Assembly: GCA_014801865.1 (NCBI GenBank)
Contig: JAAVDH010000015.1
Span: 4,310-57,066 of the forward strand
From: Bacteroides sp.
Lineage (GTDB): Bacteria; Bacteroidota; Bacteroidia; Bacteroidales; Muribaculaceae
Length of the DNA: 52,757 nt
Direction: 5' to 3'
The notes below the pieces were generated by a model. That model had not been told where the DNA came from and searched no databases. It saw only the letters and a program-made list of their open reading frames with translations. The position numbers and the translations under genes were made by a program. Below, one piece after another: positions 25,508 to 34,837 of this stretch. How positions within the stretch are numbered: the first letter of the stretch is position 1; each line of letters begins with the position of its first letter.

Positions 25508-27766
25508 TTAGTGGCGGGGGCCGTTGTTGCGGTCGTCACGACGGGGACCACGGTCACCATCGCGGCGGGGAGCACGATCGCCTTCACGACGAGGTCCGCG
25601 AGGACGCTCGCCACCTTCGCGACGGGCAGGACGCTCGCGTTCTACGTAACCTTCTGGTTTGGGCTGAAGGACACGCATCGACAGACGGTACTTGCCGGAT
25701 TTCTTGTCGATTTCAATGAGCTTCACGTCTACTTCATCGCCTTCCTTGAGGCCTGAAGCCTCCATGTTTTCGAGGCGACCCCATGAGATTTCAGAGATGT
25801 GGAGGAGTCCGTCACGATTAGGCATGAATTCTACGAATGCGCCGAAGTCCATGATGGAGCGCACCTTGCCATGGTAGGTCTTGCCCTCTTCAGGCAGTTC
25901 TACGATAGCATTGATCATGGCCATAGCCTTGTCGATTGACTCCTTGTTGGAAGCTGCAACTTCGATATAGCCGCCTTCTTCGATTTCGTCGATAGATACC
26001 TTGGCACCGCTGGCTTCCTGGATGCCCTGGATAATCTTTCCGCCCGGGCCAATCACAGCACCGATAAGCTCTTTGGGTATGAGCATGGTAACGATGCGGG
26101 GCACGTGAGGCTTGTAGTCCTCGCGGGGCTGAGGTATGGTTTCGTTGATGATATTCAGAATGTGGAGACGACCGTCGCGGGCCTGAAGCAGAGCTTTCTC
26201 GAGGATTTCGTATGAGAGGCCGTCGCACTTGATATCCATCTGTGTAGCTGTGATACCGTCTTTTGTACCGGTCACCTTGAAGTCCATGTCACCGAGGTGG
26301 TCTTCGTCACCGAGGATGTCGCTGAGAATGGCGTACTTTGTAGCACCTTCGTCAGAAATAAGACCCATGGCGATACCTGCTACGGGCTTCTTCATCTTAA
26401 CACCTGCGTCGAGCAGAGCGAGGGTGCCGGCGCATACGGTAGCCATAGATGATGATCCGTTAGACTCGAGGATGTCGCTCACAATGCGGCATACATAGGG
26501 GAAATCATCGGGGAACATGCTCTTGAGAGCACGGTGAGCCAGGTTGCCGTGGCCGATTTCGCGACGTCCCACACCACGCTGAGGACGCGCCTCACCGGTT
26601 GAGAAGGGAGGGAAATTGTAGTGCAGGAGGAAACGCTCTGTACCCTGATTGAGAACGTCGTCAACGATCTTTTCGTCGAGTTTGGTTCCGAGAGTTACGG
26701 TCGAGAGGCTCTGTGTCTCACCACGTGTGAATACGGCAGAGCCGTGAGGGCCGGGGATGTAGTCAACCTCACACCAGATGGGGCGAATGTCGGTGGTCTT
26801 ACGGCCATCAAGGCGGATACCTTCGTCAAGCACACAGCGACGCATGGCTTCCTTCTCTACGTCGTGGTAGTAGCGCTTCACAAGAGGAGTCTTTTCGTCG
26901 CGTACCTCTTCGGGGAGGCTTTCGATATATTCGTCGCAGATGGCCTGGAAGCTTTCGTTGCGCCACTGCTTGTCTGCAGCGCCGGTCTTGGCTATGGCGT
27001 AGGCCTTGTCGTAGCACTTGTCGTGAACATCCTTGCGCAGTTCCTCGTCGTTTACCTCATGGCAGTATTCGCGCTTGGCCTTGTTGACCATCTTGGCGAG
27101 TTCTACCTGAGCCTCACACTGCACCTTGATAGCTGCGTGAGCGGCCTTGAGGGCTTCGAGAAGAACCTGCTCTGACACTTCCTTCATTTCGCCTTCCACC
27201 ATCATGATGTTGTCATAGGTGGCACCTACCATCAGTTCGAGGTCGGCCTTTTCAAGCTGTTCGAAGGTGGGGTCAATTACAAATTCGCCATTGATACGGG
27301 CTACTCTCACTTCTGAGATAGGACCGTTGAAAGGTATATCGCTGACGGCAATGGCGGCTGATGCAGCCAGACCGGCGAGGCAGTCGGGCATATCTTCGCC
27401 GTCAGTTGAATAGAGGGTCACGTTGACAAACGTGTCAGCGTGGTAGTTATCGGGGAAGAGCGGGCGGAGCACGCGGTCAACCAGGCGTGACACGAGAATT
27501 TCGTAGTCAGATGCGCGGCCTTCACGCTTGAGGAATCCGCCGGGGAAGCGTCCAAACGATGAAAATTTCTCTTTATACTCTACAGTCAGGGGCATGAAGT
27601 CAACCCCTTCGCCGGCCTCCTTGGCCGAACATACGGTGGCAAGAAGCATCGTATTGCCCATGCGCACCTCTACCGCTCCATCGGCCTGCTTGGCAAGTTT
27701 GCCTGTCTCGATAGTGATGGTACGTCCATCAGGCAGCTCGATGGTTTTTTTGATTGGATTCAACAT
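25508..27766 (-). CDS. pnp: Polyribonucleotide nucleotidyltransferase
   Basis: A protein of 752 residues, a 3'-5' phosphorolytic exoribonuclease. Two RNase PH domains come first ([34 protein letters not shown]), then KH ([18 protein letters not shown]) and S1 ([17 protein letters not shown]). The tail of about 40 residues is an Arg/Gly/Asp-rich low-complexity strip ([20 protein letters not shown]), longer than in E. coli and probably RNA-binding. I start at [11 protein letters not shown] (27766); the frame extends 11 codons further without support. Confidence 0.97.
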   Translation of the reverse strand: MLNPIKKTIELPDGRTITIETGKLAKQADGAVEVRMGNTMLLATVCSAKEAGEGVDFMPLTVEYKEKFSSFGRFPGGFLKREGRASDYEILVSRLVDRVLRPLFPDNYHADTFVNVTLYSTDGEDMPDCLAGLAASAAIAVSDIPFNGPISEVRVARINGEFVIDPTFEQLEKADLELMVGATYDNIMMVEGEMKEVSEQVLLEALKAAHAAIKVQCEAQVELAKMVNKAKREYCHEVNDEELRKDVHDKCYDKAYAIAKTGAADKQWRNESFQAICDEYIESLPEEVRDEKTPLVKRYYHDVEKEAMRRCVLDEGIRLDGRKTTDIRPIWCEVDYIPGPHGSAVFTRGETQSLSTVTLGTKLDEKIVDDVLNQGTERFLLHYNFPPFSTGEARPQRGVGRREIGHGNLAHRALKSMFPDDFPYVCRIVSDILESNGSSSMATVCAGTLALLDAGVKMKKPVAGIAMGLISDEGATKYAILSDILGDEDHLGDMDFKVTGTKDGITATQMDIKCDGLSYEILEKALLQARDGRLHILNIINETIPQPREDYKPHVPRIVTMLIPKELIGAVIGPGGKIIQGIQEASGAKVSIDEIEEGGYIEVAASNKESIDKAMAMINAIVELPEEGKTYHGKVRSIMDFGAFVEFMPNRDGLLHISEISWGRLENMEASGLKEGDEVDVKLIEIDKKSGKYRLSMRVLQPKPEGYVERERPARREGGERPRGPRREGDRAPRRDGDRGPRRDDRNNGPRH

Positions 27767-27807
27767 AAAAGTTTGTATGATGTATTGCTGTTTGCACAAA
27801 ATGCCCC

Positions 27808-27815
27808 CAAAGTTA
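27808..27815 (-). promoter_or_regulatory. -7 box upstream of pnp
   Basis: TAACTTTG on the minus strand, 42 bases before the pnp ATG. A TTTG upstream is only 12 bases away, so the -33 box is unclear. Confidence 0.45.
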
Positions 27816-27920
27816 GTAAATTACCGCCAAATAACCTCATCATACCCAAGGTTTTTTCACTCCCATCCCCCGCAGGAGATTTTTTATATCTTTTTTCTAT
27901 ATCTTTGAGGGGCAAAACCA

Positions 27921-27936
27921 AATCCGCAAGCGGATT
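27921..27936. repeat. REP-like palindrome upstream of the transposase
   Basis: AATCCGCAAGCGGATT, the same as at 10724 and 10772, followed by ATGCAGGAGACGGACAGG and a further GC-rich dyad (GTCAGCGACCAGC). It lies 146 bases before the REP-associated transposase gene, where such enzymes usually have their target palindromes. Confidence 0.75.
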
Positions 27937-28081
27937 ATGCAGGAGACGGACAGGTCGTCAGCGACCAGCGGCCATGAGTTTTGGCTGTATAGGTCGCATT
28001 GGCAGTTTCGTTTTGTGCAGCGCCGCTTGCGGCAAGAGTGAGTCTCAAATAAATGTATAACTCAAGAAAGCTTTTATTATA

Positions 28082-28978
28082 ATGGGCAGAGACCCTAAGC
28101 ATAATTACAGAAGCCGGTGTATCTATCATATAACTATCGGCAAGGCTCATGGTTGCCCTGACTTTTCGCGAGTATACGGTACTCCTGAACAGCCTTGTGT
28201 CGAGAGGTCGCGTATCGGCGCAATCGTTGAATCACAGATGCTTAATCTGCCGAATCTATGCCCATCCTTACAGATTCTGCAATATGTGATTATGCCTGAT
28301 CATATTCATTTTGCAGTCTTCGCGCATGATTATCTTCCCAAGCCGATAGGCAGCTATATAGGAATGATGAAAGTAAAATGCGGGCAACTGATCAGAGCCG
28401 AATTTCCTACGGTTACTGATATATTTATCCGTGGCTTTCATGATAGGTATCTGAGGCCCACCCACCGTCTCTCAACAATCATAGAGTACATCAACTCAAA
28501 TCCTCGTAGGCTTTTGGTACGGCGCCTTAATCCCGATTTCTTCCGCAGAATCAATAATCTCAACATATTTGGTGTGACGTGGCAGGCCTACGGCAATCTC
28601 CAATTGCTGGATAATCCATTCAAGGCTCCGGTGGTTATACATCGGAGTGATTCAGATGATACTCTCGCCGCCAAACACCGCCGATGGAAGCATGTTGCCG
28701 AAAATGGCGGAGTATTGGTATCTCCCTTCATCTCACCGGCAGAAAAAGCCGTGCGTCACCAGTGTGAAGAAACTGCGGGCAAAATCATTCTTATCTCGAA
28801 TGAGCCCTTTGGAGAGAGGGAAAAACCGGCTGCTCACGACTTTAATCTCTGTGCCGAGGGTCGATTATTGGTTATCGCACCGATAAATCGGCTTTCTCCG
28901 GGGCGTGAAACCTTTCTGTACCTTAATTCGATAGCTGAATCAATTTCATCTCATGTTTTTGTCAAGGATGTTGGGTAG
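28082..28978 (+). CDS. REP-associated tyrosine transposase with C-terminal Rossmann-like part
   Basis: A protein of 298 residues. The N-terminal 150 residues form a Y1 transposase domain (IS200-like, RAYT type): metal-binding His74 and His76 (VIMPDHIHFAVF) and nucleophile Tyr136 (IIEYINSNPRRLLV). RAYTs nick and join single-stranded palindromes and are usually single-copy and domesticated. The C-terminal 120 residues (GGVLVSPFISPAEKAVRHQC ... GKIILISNEPF ... LCAEGRLLVIAP) look like a Rossmann fold akin to DprA/LOG proteins; that likeness is from pattern memory. The palindrome upstream supports a RAYT-REP pair. It is not flanked by IS ends. Confidence 0.88.
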   Translation: MGRDPKHNYRSRCIYHITIGKAHGCPDFSRVYGTPEQPCVERSRIGAIVESQMLNLPNLCPSLQILQYVIMPDHIHFAVFAHDYLPKPIGSYIGMMKVKCGQLIRAEFPTVTDIFIRGFHDRYLRPTHRLSTIIEYINSNPRRLLVRRLNPDFFRRINNLNIFGVTWQAYGNLQLLDNPFKAPVVIHRSDSDDTLAAKHRRWKHVAENGGVLVSPFISPAEKAVRHQCEETAGKIILISNEPFGEREKPAAHDFNLCAEGRLLVIAPINRLSPGRETFLYLNSIAESISSHVFVKDVG

Positions 28979-29005
28979 AGGTGATGATGTTAGCGAGGTT
29001 TTTAG

Positions 29006-29013
29006 TAACTTTG
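29006..29013 (+). promoter_or_regulatory. -7 box before the ferredoxin-type gene
   Basis: TAACTTTG, 53 bases before the ATG. No TTTG at the usual distance. Confidence 0.45.
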
Positions 29014-29065
29014 ACTCTTTGAAATTACGTTAGTTCGCTCTCACTGATTTCCGGGAAAGATACTT

Positions 29066-29986
29066 ATGGTGATTAACCGCACATTACGTTACGGGCGCAT
29101 CGTGGTGTCGGTGGTGGCTTTCACCGCCGCCACTTCGGGGTTGGCATGCTACGGTATGCTGTGGCCGCGTGTGGCCGCGTGGATGGAGAGCATACAACTG
29201 ATACCGGCCACACTGACGCTGTCGCTGACGACGTTTGTCATCTGGCTTGTAGTGACTCTGCTCTTTGGCCGCATCTACTGCTCGAGTGTGTGTCCGCTGG
29301 GTACGATGCAGGATATCATAGCACGTCTGCGCCGTTGCGGACGTCATGATTCCTCAAAAGATTATCATTATTCGCCGCCTCTGAACAGGTGGCGCTACGG
29401 TTCGCTACTGATAGTGTTGGGTAGTCTGATGAGCGGGTGGCTGCTTTATATTCCCGCGCTTCTGTCGCCTTGGTCGGCTTACGAGCGTATAGCCGTAAAC
29501 TGCATGCGCCCTGTTGTAGGCGAGGGCATCAATGCCTTTTCCGAGCTTGGTGAGTTTATGTCACTGTGGCATACCCCGCCGGTAACGGTGGCAATCGCTT
29601 CGGCTCTCGGAGCGGTAGTGGCTGTGGTTACCCTCATAGGTATCGGGGTATTGGCTGCACGAAACGGCCGTACATTCTGCAATACTCTATGTCCGGCAGG
29701 AAGCCTGCTGAGTTTCGTATCAAACTATGCCGTGTTCAAGATCGATATTGATACAGATAAATGCATACAGTGCCGTCGCTGTGAGCATGTGTGTAAGAGC
29801 GCTTGTATAAACCTCACCGATCACGTGGTCGACGGTTCGAGGTGTGTCAACTGCTTTGACTGTATAAATGTGTGTCCCAACGACGCGATACGCTATACGA
29901 CGCGACGCAAGCAGCTGTCCATACCTATGATGCAGCAGACCACGACATCATTAACTATGACTTCCGAAAATGAAACAATATCTTGA
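29066..29986 (+). CDS. Membrane 4Fe-4S protein (NapH/CcoG-like)
   Basis: A protein of 306 residues. About four membrane helices ([40 protein letters not shown]; others near 115-190) carry two conserved CxxxCP sites ([13 protein letters not shown] and [13 protein letters not shown]). A C-terminal double ferredoxin domain follows ([15 protein letters not shown] and [15 protein letters not shown]), giving two 4Fe-4S clusters. It passes electrons at the inner membrane; the partner is unknown. Its last 17 bases overlap the start of thyA, so the two are co-expressed. Confidence 0.85.
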   Translation: MVINRTLRYGRIVVSVVAFTAATSGLACYGMLWPRVAAWMESIQLIPATLTLSLTTFVIWLVVTLLFGRIYCSSVCPLGTMQDIIARLRRCGRHDSSKDYHYSPPLNRWRYGSLLIVLGSLMSGWLLYIPALLSPWSAYERIAVNCMRPVVGEGINAFSELGEFMSLWHTPPVTVAIASALGAVVAVVTLIGIGVLAARNGRTFCNTLCPAGSLLSFVSNYAVFKIDIDTDKCIQCRRCEHVCKSACINLTDHVVDGSRCVNCFDCINVCPNDAIRYTTRRKQLSIPMMQQTTTSLTMTSENETIS

Positions 29987-30764
29987 CCTTCTGCGCAGAA
30001 TCGTTAACGAAGGCACTGACCGCTCAGACCGCACCGGTACGGGTACACGTAGTGTCTTCGGCCATCAGATGCGCTTTGACCTCTCAGAGGGATTCCCTTT
30101 GCTGACCACCAAAAAGCTTCACCTGAAGTCAATCATACATGAGCTGCTGTGGTTTCTATCGGGTGATACCAACGTTCGATATCTTCAGCAGAACGGGGTG
30201 CGTATATGGAATGAATGGGCAGATGATAACGGTGACTTAGGCCACGTCTACGGCTATCAGTGGCGTTCATGGCCCGACGGTAAGGGGGGCACCATCGACC
30301 AGGTCCGCGAGGCTGTGGAGACCATTCGTAATAACCCTGACTCTCGTCGTATCATTGTCAGCGCATGGAATGTAGCCGACATACCCAACATGGCTCTTCC
30401 TCCCTGTCACGCCCTGTTTCAATTCTATGTAGCCGACGGACGACTGAGCCTTCAGCTCTATCAGCGCAGTGCCGACTGTTTTCTCGGTGTGCCGTTCAAT
30501 ATCGCATCTTACGCACTGCTTCTTATGATGATGGCGCAGGTGACAGGGCTTAAGCCGGGAGAGTTTATCCACACTCTCGGCGATACACATATCTATCATA
30601 ATCATTTGGAACAGGTGGCTCTGCAGCTTACCCGCGAGCCGCGCCCTCTGCCGGTGATGACGCTCAATCCCGATGTGAAGGATATATTTGACTTCAAGTA
30701 TGAGGATTTTACTCTGTCGGATTATGATCCTCACCCCCACATAGCCGGAGTAGTGGCAGTGTAA
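29970..30764 (+). CDS. thyA: Thymidylate synthase
   Basis: A protein of 264 residues, the same length as the E. coli enzyme. It methylates dUMP to dTMP with methylene-tetrahydrofolate. The nucleophile Cys146 is in [11 protein letters not shown]; the dUMP-binding [19 protein letters not shown] is intact. Overlaps the upstream gene by 17 bases and is followed after 18 bases by folA, which recycles the dihydrofolate it produces. Confidence 0.98.
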   Translation: MKQYLDLLRRIVNEGTDRSDRTGTGTRSVFGHQMRFDLSEGFPLLTTKKLHLKSIIHELLWFLSGDTNVRYLQQNGVRIWNEWADDNGDLGHVYGYQWRSWPDGKGGTIDQVREAVETIRNNPDSRRIIVSAWNVADIPNMALPPCHALFQFYVADGRLSLQLYQRSADCFLGVPFNIASYALLLMMMAQVTGLKPGEFIHTLGDTHIYHNHLEQVALQLTREPRPLPVMTLNPDVKDIFDFKYEDFTLSDYDPHPHIAGVVAV

Positions 30765-30782
30765 TTAATCAGATTATTGACA

Positions 30783-31268
30783 ATGGTATCAATCATAGTA
30801 GCTACCGCCCGTGACGGCGCCATAGGCGTAAAGGGCGACCTGCCGTTTCATCTCAGTCCAGACCTTCGCCACTTCAAGCAGGTGACTCTCGGCAAACCTG
30901 TCATTATGGGGCGCAAGACCTTTGAGTCGCTTCCCGGCGGTCCGCTTCCGGGGCGTCGCAATATAATAGTGACCCGCAATGCCGGTTACTCCCGTGCGGG
31001 AGCCGACATAGCCGGGTCACTTGATGAGGCTTTGGGTATGGTTGCCGATCAGGCGGAGGTAATGATAATAGGTGGTGGTGAGATATATCGTCAGGCAATG
31101 TCGCTGACCGATAGGGTGTATCTTACCGAGATTGATGCAGAGGTCAGTGATGCCGATACATTCTTTCCGGATATTCCTCAAGACTTTGGGGCGGTAGATA
31201 CGGGCGAGTGGCTCACGGATGAGCGCACCGGCCTGCGTTATCGGTTCATCACCTACGACAGACGATAA
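30783..31268 (+). CDS. folA: Dihydrofolate reductase
   Basis: A protein of 161 residues from ATG 30783 (MVSIIVATARDGAIGVKGDLPFHL). It reduces dihydrofolate with NADPH. IMGRKTFESLPGGPLPGRRNIIVT and VMIIGGGEIYRQAM are the cofactor-binding signatures. A TTG six bases upstream is in frame but unneeded. Its stop lies directly against the stop of the convergent ArgC-like gene, with no base between and no terminator. Confidence 0.95.
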   Translation: MVSIIVATARDGAIGVKGDLPFHLSPDLRHFKQVTLGKPVIMGRKTFESLPGGPLPGRRNIIVTRNAGYSRAGADIAGSLDEALGMVADQAEVMIIGGGEIYRQAMSLTDRVYLTEIDAEVSDADTFFPDIPQDFGAVDTGEWLTDERTGLRYRFITYDRR

Positions 31269-32195
31269 TTATAGACCTACACGCTCTTGGAGACCGAAGA
31301 GCAGGTTCATTGCGTGTATGGCAGCTCCGGCCGAACCCTTGTAGACATCGTCAATGACGGTGGTGACTACCAGTTTGCTTTTTACTTTTTCGAGATATAT
31401 CACACAGCGGTTGCTTCCGGCCACTTCACGCAGGTCGGGCAGTGAATCGCTGATGAAAGTGAAGCTGTGGTCTTCATAAAACTCGTCGTAGATATCGCGT
31501 ATGGCGTTGAGTTGCATGGGGGTGTCGAAATACATCGTCGCGACGATACCACGCTGCCATCCGGCGGCTGTGGCCAGCATCTCCACAGGGCTGTTGAAAC
31601 TGGTCTGGAGCTGACGCAGCGAGTGGGAAATTTCGTCGACCTGATCGTGGTCAAGGTAAGCTACCGGGTAAGCCGGGGGCATATCCTCGTTTGACGGCAC
31701 GAGTACGCTTGCGTGTATCGGAGAATTCAGAAGCAGATTCTTAGCCATGGGGAGGAGTCCTAATAGCACGGCTGCAGCCATGCCACCGGGTATAGCGGCC
31801 TTACGTGCGCCACGCACCAACGGTTTGCGGTTAAGTTCGGGCAGAGCATATATCCACTGTTCGGGCAACTCACCTTCTTCCGGCTCAAATCTGAAGTCGG
31901 GCGAGAGATCTATGATTCTCATCTCCGCTGGCACTTCGTTAACGGTCATGAATTCGGTTGACTCGCCATCATCGGTATGGCACAGAAAAAGCACATCGGC
32001 CTGCTCCATGTCAGGCTGTGAACAGAACCGCATATAGCTTTCCCCGATAAGTCCGCGATGGGCCGAGCTGAGCAGATGTCCCTCCGCTTCGGGAGCGCAA
32101 ACCCACATTAGTTCTACGTCAGGATGATGTATGAGGAGGCGTATCAGATGTCCTGCTGCGGGATGGAGCCCGCCTATAATACCGGCTCTAATCAT
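31269..32195 (-). CDS. ArgC-like protein lacking the catalytic cysteine
   Basis: A protein of 308 residues, clearly related to N-acetyl-gamma-glutamyl-phosphate reductase: IRAGIIGGLHPAAGHLIRLL, VLFLCHTDDGES, IIDLSPDFRF, YALPELNRK and the C-terminal KGSAGAAIHAMNLLFGLQE. But the NPGC(F/Y)xT site of the family reads IPGGMAAA here, so the catalytic Cys is Gly. The GxxGYxG start is GLHPAAG, and the GxTGAG substrate loop is VPSNEDMPPA. It is probably not an active reductase. The frame is intact, so it may be kept for another role, such as sensing, beside argR. Start ATG 32195 rather than TTG 32204. Confidence 0.85.
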   Translation of the reverse strand: MIRAGIIGGLHPAAGHLIRLLIHHPDVELMWVCAPEAEGHLLSSAHRGLIGESYMRFCSQPDMEQADVLFLCHTDDGESTEFMTVNEVPAEMRIIDLSPDFRFEPEEGELPEQWIYALPELNRKPLVRGARKAAIPGGMAAAVLLGLLPMAKNLLLNSPIHASVLVPSNEDMPPAYPVAYLDHDQVDEISHSLRQLQTSFNSPVEMLATAAGWQRGIVATMYFDTPMQLNAIRDIYDEFYEDHSFTFISDSLPDLREVAGSNRCVIYLEKVKSKLVVTTVIDDVYKGSAGAAIHAMNLLFGLQERVGL

Positions 32196-32250
32196 ATTAG
32201 TCAATATAAAATGGTGTGAAGGAGGAGATGATGTTATTTAAACAGTTTCT

Positions 32251-32289
32251 AAGTAAGTCTCCAAATATATATTTTTTACGACTTAAGTG
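32251..32289. repeat. Remnant of element A between argR and the ArgC-like gene
   Basis: AAGTAAGTCTCCAAATATAT ... TTTTTTACGACTTAAGT: the two ends of the palindromic element joined with nearly all of the inside missing. It lies in the 125-base gap between the two arginine genes. Confidence 0.6.
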
Positions 32290-32320
32290 AGTTCTAAAAA
32301 ATAAATCGTTATATGTTTAT

Positions 32321-32860
32321 TTATTGCTCACTTACTTGTTTGAGGGAGTCAGAATTTTCGGTTATGAAGTAGTTTCTTGCGTCCCTGATGATTTGCTCGG
32401 GGAGTATGGTGCTGAGGAGTTCGTATACTTCCTGGAGCGGAGCGTTGTCACGCATGGCCGCAAACACTGTGTCGGATCCAGCTACAGTACCTACTATAAG
32501 CGGTGAGTCATAGCTGTCGATATCTGAGGCTATACTTCCGGCATGTCCATTGCGTGTCTTGATGATTACAAGGTTGCCTGCCCGCGCTAATGAGTGGACG
32601 TATTTATTAAGCTGATGGGCTTCGCCGGTATTGGTCCGCGGCGTCTCTTTTGATGACTCCGGTGAGGATACATAACGGTAACCTCCTCTGCTGGTCGAGA
32701 CCTTTGTGGAGCGCAGTGATTTGAGGTCGCGCGATAGTGTGGCTTGTGTGACAAAAATATGTCGGGAGGCAAGAAGAGCCAAAAGCTCTTCCTGACTTCC
32801 GACAGTATTATGGTTCAGGATGTCAGATATGGCATCCAGTCTTTGTTGGCGTTTGTTCAT
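32321..32860 (-). CDS. argR: Arginine repressor
   Basis: A protein of 179 residues from ATG 32860 (MNKRQQRLDAISDIL); the longer frame upstream is only the shadow of galK. The N-terminal winged helix (EELLALLASRHIFVTQATLSRDLKSLR) is followed by the C-terminal hexamer/arginine domain (GTVAGSDTVFAAM). It represses arginine genes when arginine is bound. The start overlaps the galK stop by 4 bases (ATGA), so it is translated with galK. No ARG-box was identified here. Confidence 0.92.
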   Translation of the reverse strand: MNKRQQRLDAISDILNHNTVGSQEELLALLASRHIFVTQATLSRDLKSLRSTKVSTSRGGYRYVSSPESSKETPRTNTGEAHQLNKYVHSLARAGNLVIIKTRNGHAGSIASDIDSYDSPLIVGTVAGSDTVFAAMRDNAPLQEVYELLSTILPEQIIRDARNYFITENSDSLKQVSEQ

Positions 32861-33996
32861 TCCTGATAGCGACGTGCGCCGTCTGACACCACTATGGGGT
32901 AAATCTTGGGCTCGTGGCCGTAGCGCTCTTTGAAACGGCTGGTAACGGTATCGATGAAGTTGTCGTATATGTCGTCGCGCACGAGGTTGACGGTGCAGCC
33001 GCCGAAGCCGCCGCCCATGATGCGTGAACCGGTGACGCCACATTCCTTGGCTATGTCGTTGAGGAAGTCGAGCTCCTCGCAGCTTACTTCGTAGAGTTTC
33101 GACAGGCCCTGGTGGGTCTTGTACATGCGGTCGCCTACGGTTTCGAGGTCGCCACGGTTGAGGGCGTCGCATACATCAAGCACACGTTCCTTTTCACCTA
33201 TAACGTATTCGGCGCGCATGTAGTCTTCCTGGCTTATTTCGTCCTTGGCAGCGTTAAGCATATCCATGGTAGCATCGCGGAGGGTCTCCACGCCGAGTTT
33301 GCGGGCTACACGTTCGCAGCTTTCGCGACGCTTGTTGTAGGGAGAGTCTACGAGCTCATGCTTCACGCGTGAGTCTACAAGCACCAGCTTGTAGCCGTCG
33401 AGACGGATGGGGAAGTATTCAAATTCGCCTGAGCGGCAGTCAAGACGCATGATGTAGTCCTTCTTGCCGTGAACTGAAGCAAACTGGTCCATGATACCGC
33501 AGTTTACACCGCAGTAGTTGTGTTCGGTCGACTGTCCGATCTTGGCCAGTTCCATGCGGGGGAAGCGATTGTCATTGAAGAGGTCGTTGAGAGCGTTGGC
33601 AAAGCAGCTTTCGAGAGCGGCTGAAGATGACAGACCAGCTCCTAAGGGTACATTGCCGGCAAATACGGCGTCGAAGCCTTTTACCACACCACCGCGCTTG
33701 ATGATCTCGCGGCATACACCGAATACGTAGCGTGCCCACTGTTCCTTGGGAGCATCCTCCTCGTTAAGGCCGAACTCGCAGGAGGCGTCCATGTCGATAG
33801 AGTAGAGGCGTACTACACCGTCAGTACCATTGGGACGGATGTCAGCCATGATATATTTGTCAATAGCTCCGGGGAATACGAATCCGCCGTTATAGTCGGT
33901 ATGCTCGCCTATAAGGTTGAAGCGGCCGGGAGCCACGTAGAGAATGCCTTCTCCGCCAAAGTGTTTGGCAAAGGCTTCTTCGATCATCTTTTTCAT
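32857..33996 (-). CDS. galK: Galactokinase
   Basis: A protein of 379 residues of the GHMP kinase family, which phosphorylates galactose at C1. PGRFNLIGEHTDYNGGFVFPGA is the galactose-binding signature, PLGAGLSSSAALESCF the ATP loop, and GSRIMGGGFGGCTVNLV motif 3. It has its own strong promoter 120 bases upstream and leads a two-gene operon with argR. No galT or galE nearby. Confidence 0.96.
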   Translation of the reverse strand: MKKMIEEAFAKHFGGEGILYVAPGRFNLIGEHTDYNGGFVFPGAIDKYIMADIRPNGTDGVVRLYSIDMDASCEFGLNEEDAPKEQWARYVFGVCREIIKRGGVVKGFDAVFAGNVPLGAGLSSSAALESCFANALNDLFNDNRFPRMELAKIGQSTEHNYCGVNCGIMDQFASVHGKKDYIMRLDCRSGEFEYFPIRLDGYKLVLVDSRVKHELVDSPYNKRRESCERVARKLGVETLRDATMDMLNAAKDEISQEDYMRAEYVIGEKERVLDVCDALNRGDLETVGDRMYKTHQGLSKLYEVSCEELDFLNDIAKECGVTGSRIMGGGFGGCTVNLVRDDIYDNFIDTVTSRFKERYGHEPKIYPIVVSDGARRYQE

Positions 33997-34116
33997 AATG
34001 AAGGGTAGTATGAATATTAGTTTAAAGTTTTTTGTTTACAAGTCTCGGAGGGAGAGAGATGTTCGGCGTAGTGAAGGCAGTCGGTCAGTGAGGATGACAG
34101 CCTCTTACGCACCCTG

Positions 34117-34148
34117 CAAAAGTAAGTACTTTTCTGTATGATGACAAA
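34117..34148 (-). promoter_or_regulatory. Promoter of galK-argR
   Basis: On the minus strand TTTG (34148-34145), a 20-base spacer, then TACTTTTG (34124-34117). A full consensus match, giving a leader of about 115 bases. Confidence 0.82.
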
Positions 34149-34198
34149 TTTTTTTGGCAAGATTATACAGTTAAGTTCTGTATAATTATTCAAACCGT

Positions 34199-34206
34199 TA
34201 TATTTG
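34199..34206 (+). promoter_or_regulatory. -7 box almost touching the acyltransferase start
   Basis: TATATTTG then CACTC and ATG at 34212. With the usual spacing, transcription would begin within a base or two of the ATG, suggesting a leaderless mRNA. TTCTG near 34176 is a partial -33 box. Confidence 0.5.
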
Positions 34207-34211
34207 CACTC

Positions 34212-34820
34212 ATGCAATATAAAGTTTACCCTGTGGGTGAGGACACGATACGTGTGCCTGTGCCCGAAAGTTACCGCGATTGTTTTGAACTGATACGTTC
34301 CGACTCTTTCCGCCACAACGGTCGCCACGATTCACTGCTCCGTATATGGCTATCGGGATTCTCGCGTACAAGCGTAGGATTCGCCTTCTGGTTCCGGCTG
34401 GCTCAGCATCGTAAGGGATGGTTCCGGTTGCCGGCCAAATTCATGGTGGGCCGCTATAAGCGAGGCTACGGGCTGCTTATACCTGAGAAGACCACGATAG
34501 GCTACGGGCTATACATACAGCACTGCTGCGGCACGGTAATCAACCGCAATGCCGTGTTGGGCAACAATGTCAACATAGGTCAGTTCACCACCATCGGATC
34601 AAATGTTGACGGTAAGGCTCCCATAATAGGTGATAATGTCTATATAGGTCCGGGAGTAAGCATTGTCGATGACGTATGCATAGGCTCGGGAGCCTGTATC
34701 GGGGCCGGTGCGGTAGTGGTCAAGGACGTACCTCCCGGCGCGGTTGTGGGTGGCGTTCCTGCTCGTCCCCTCAATACCTCTCCCCATCCCGAATACATAC
34801 GCCATCCCTGGCCGTTGTAA
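34212..34820 (+). CDS. Hexapeptide-repeat acyltransferase, serine acetyltransferase-like
   Basis: A protein of 202 residues. The N-terminal 80 residues are helical; the rest is a left-handed beta-helix of hexapeptide repeats ([29 protein letters not shown] is its core, with the active-site His in IQHCC). It ends with [18 protein letters not shown], common to the serine-acetyltransferase-like group. Many such Bacteroidetes proteins act on surface sugars, so acetylation of serine or of a glycan are both possible. Convergent with the LtaS-like gene, 17 bases away. Confidence 0.82.
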   Translation: MQYKVYPVGEDTIRVPVPESYRDCFELIRSDSFRHNGRHDSLLRIWLSGFSRTSVGFAFWFRLAQHRKGWFRLPAKFMVGRYKRGYGLLIPEKTTIGYGLYIQHCCGTVINRNAVLGNNVNIGQFTTIGSNVDGKAPIIGDNVYIGPGVSIVDDVCIGSGACIGAGAVVVKDVPPGAVVGGVPARPLNTSPHPEYIRHPWPL

Positions 34821-34837
34821 CCTCCTAAGGGGTTGGA

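Noticed and set aside
28082-28978. Active IS200/IS605 element
   Set aside because: No subterminal IS hairpins at both gene ends and no tnpB; sequence and context fit a single-copy RAYT.
32861-33172. Upstream extension of argR
   Set aside because: The extra 104 residues are Arg/Pro-rich antiparallel-frame material lying inside galK; ArgR starts normally at 32860.
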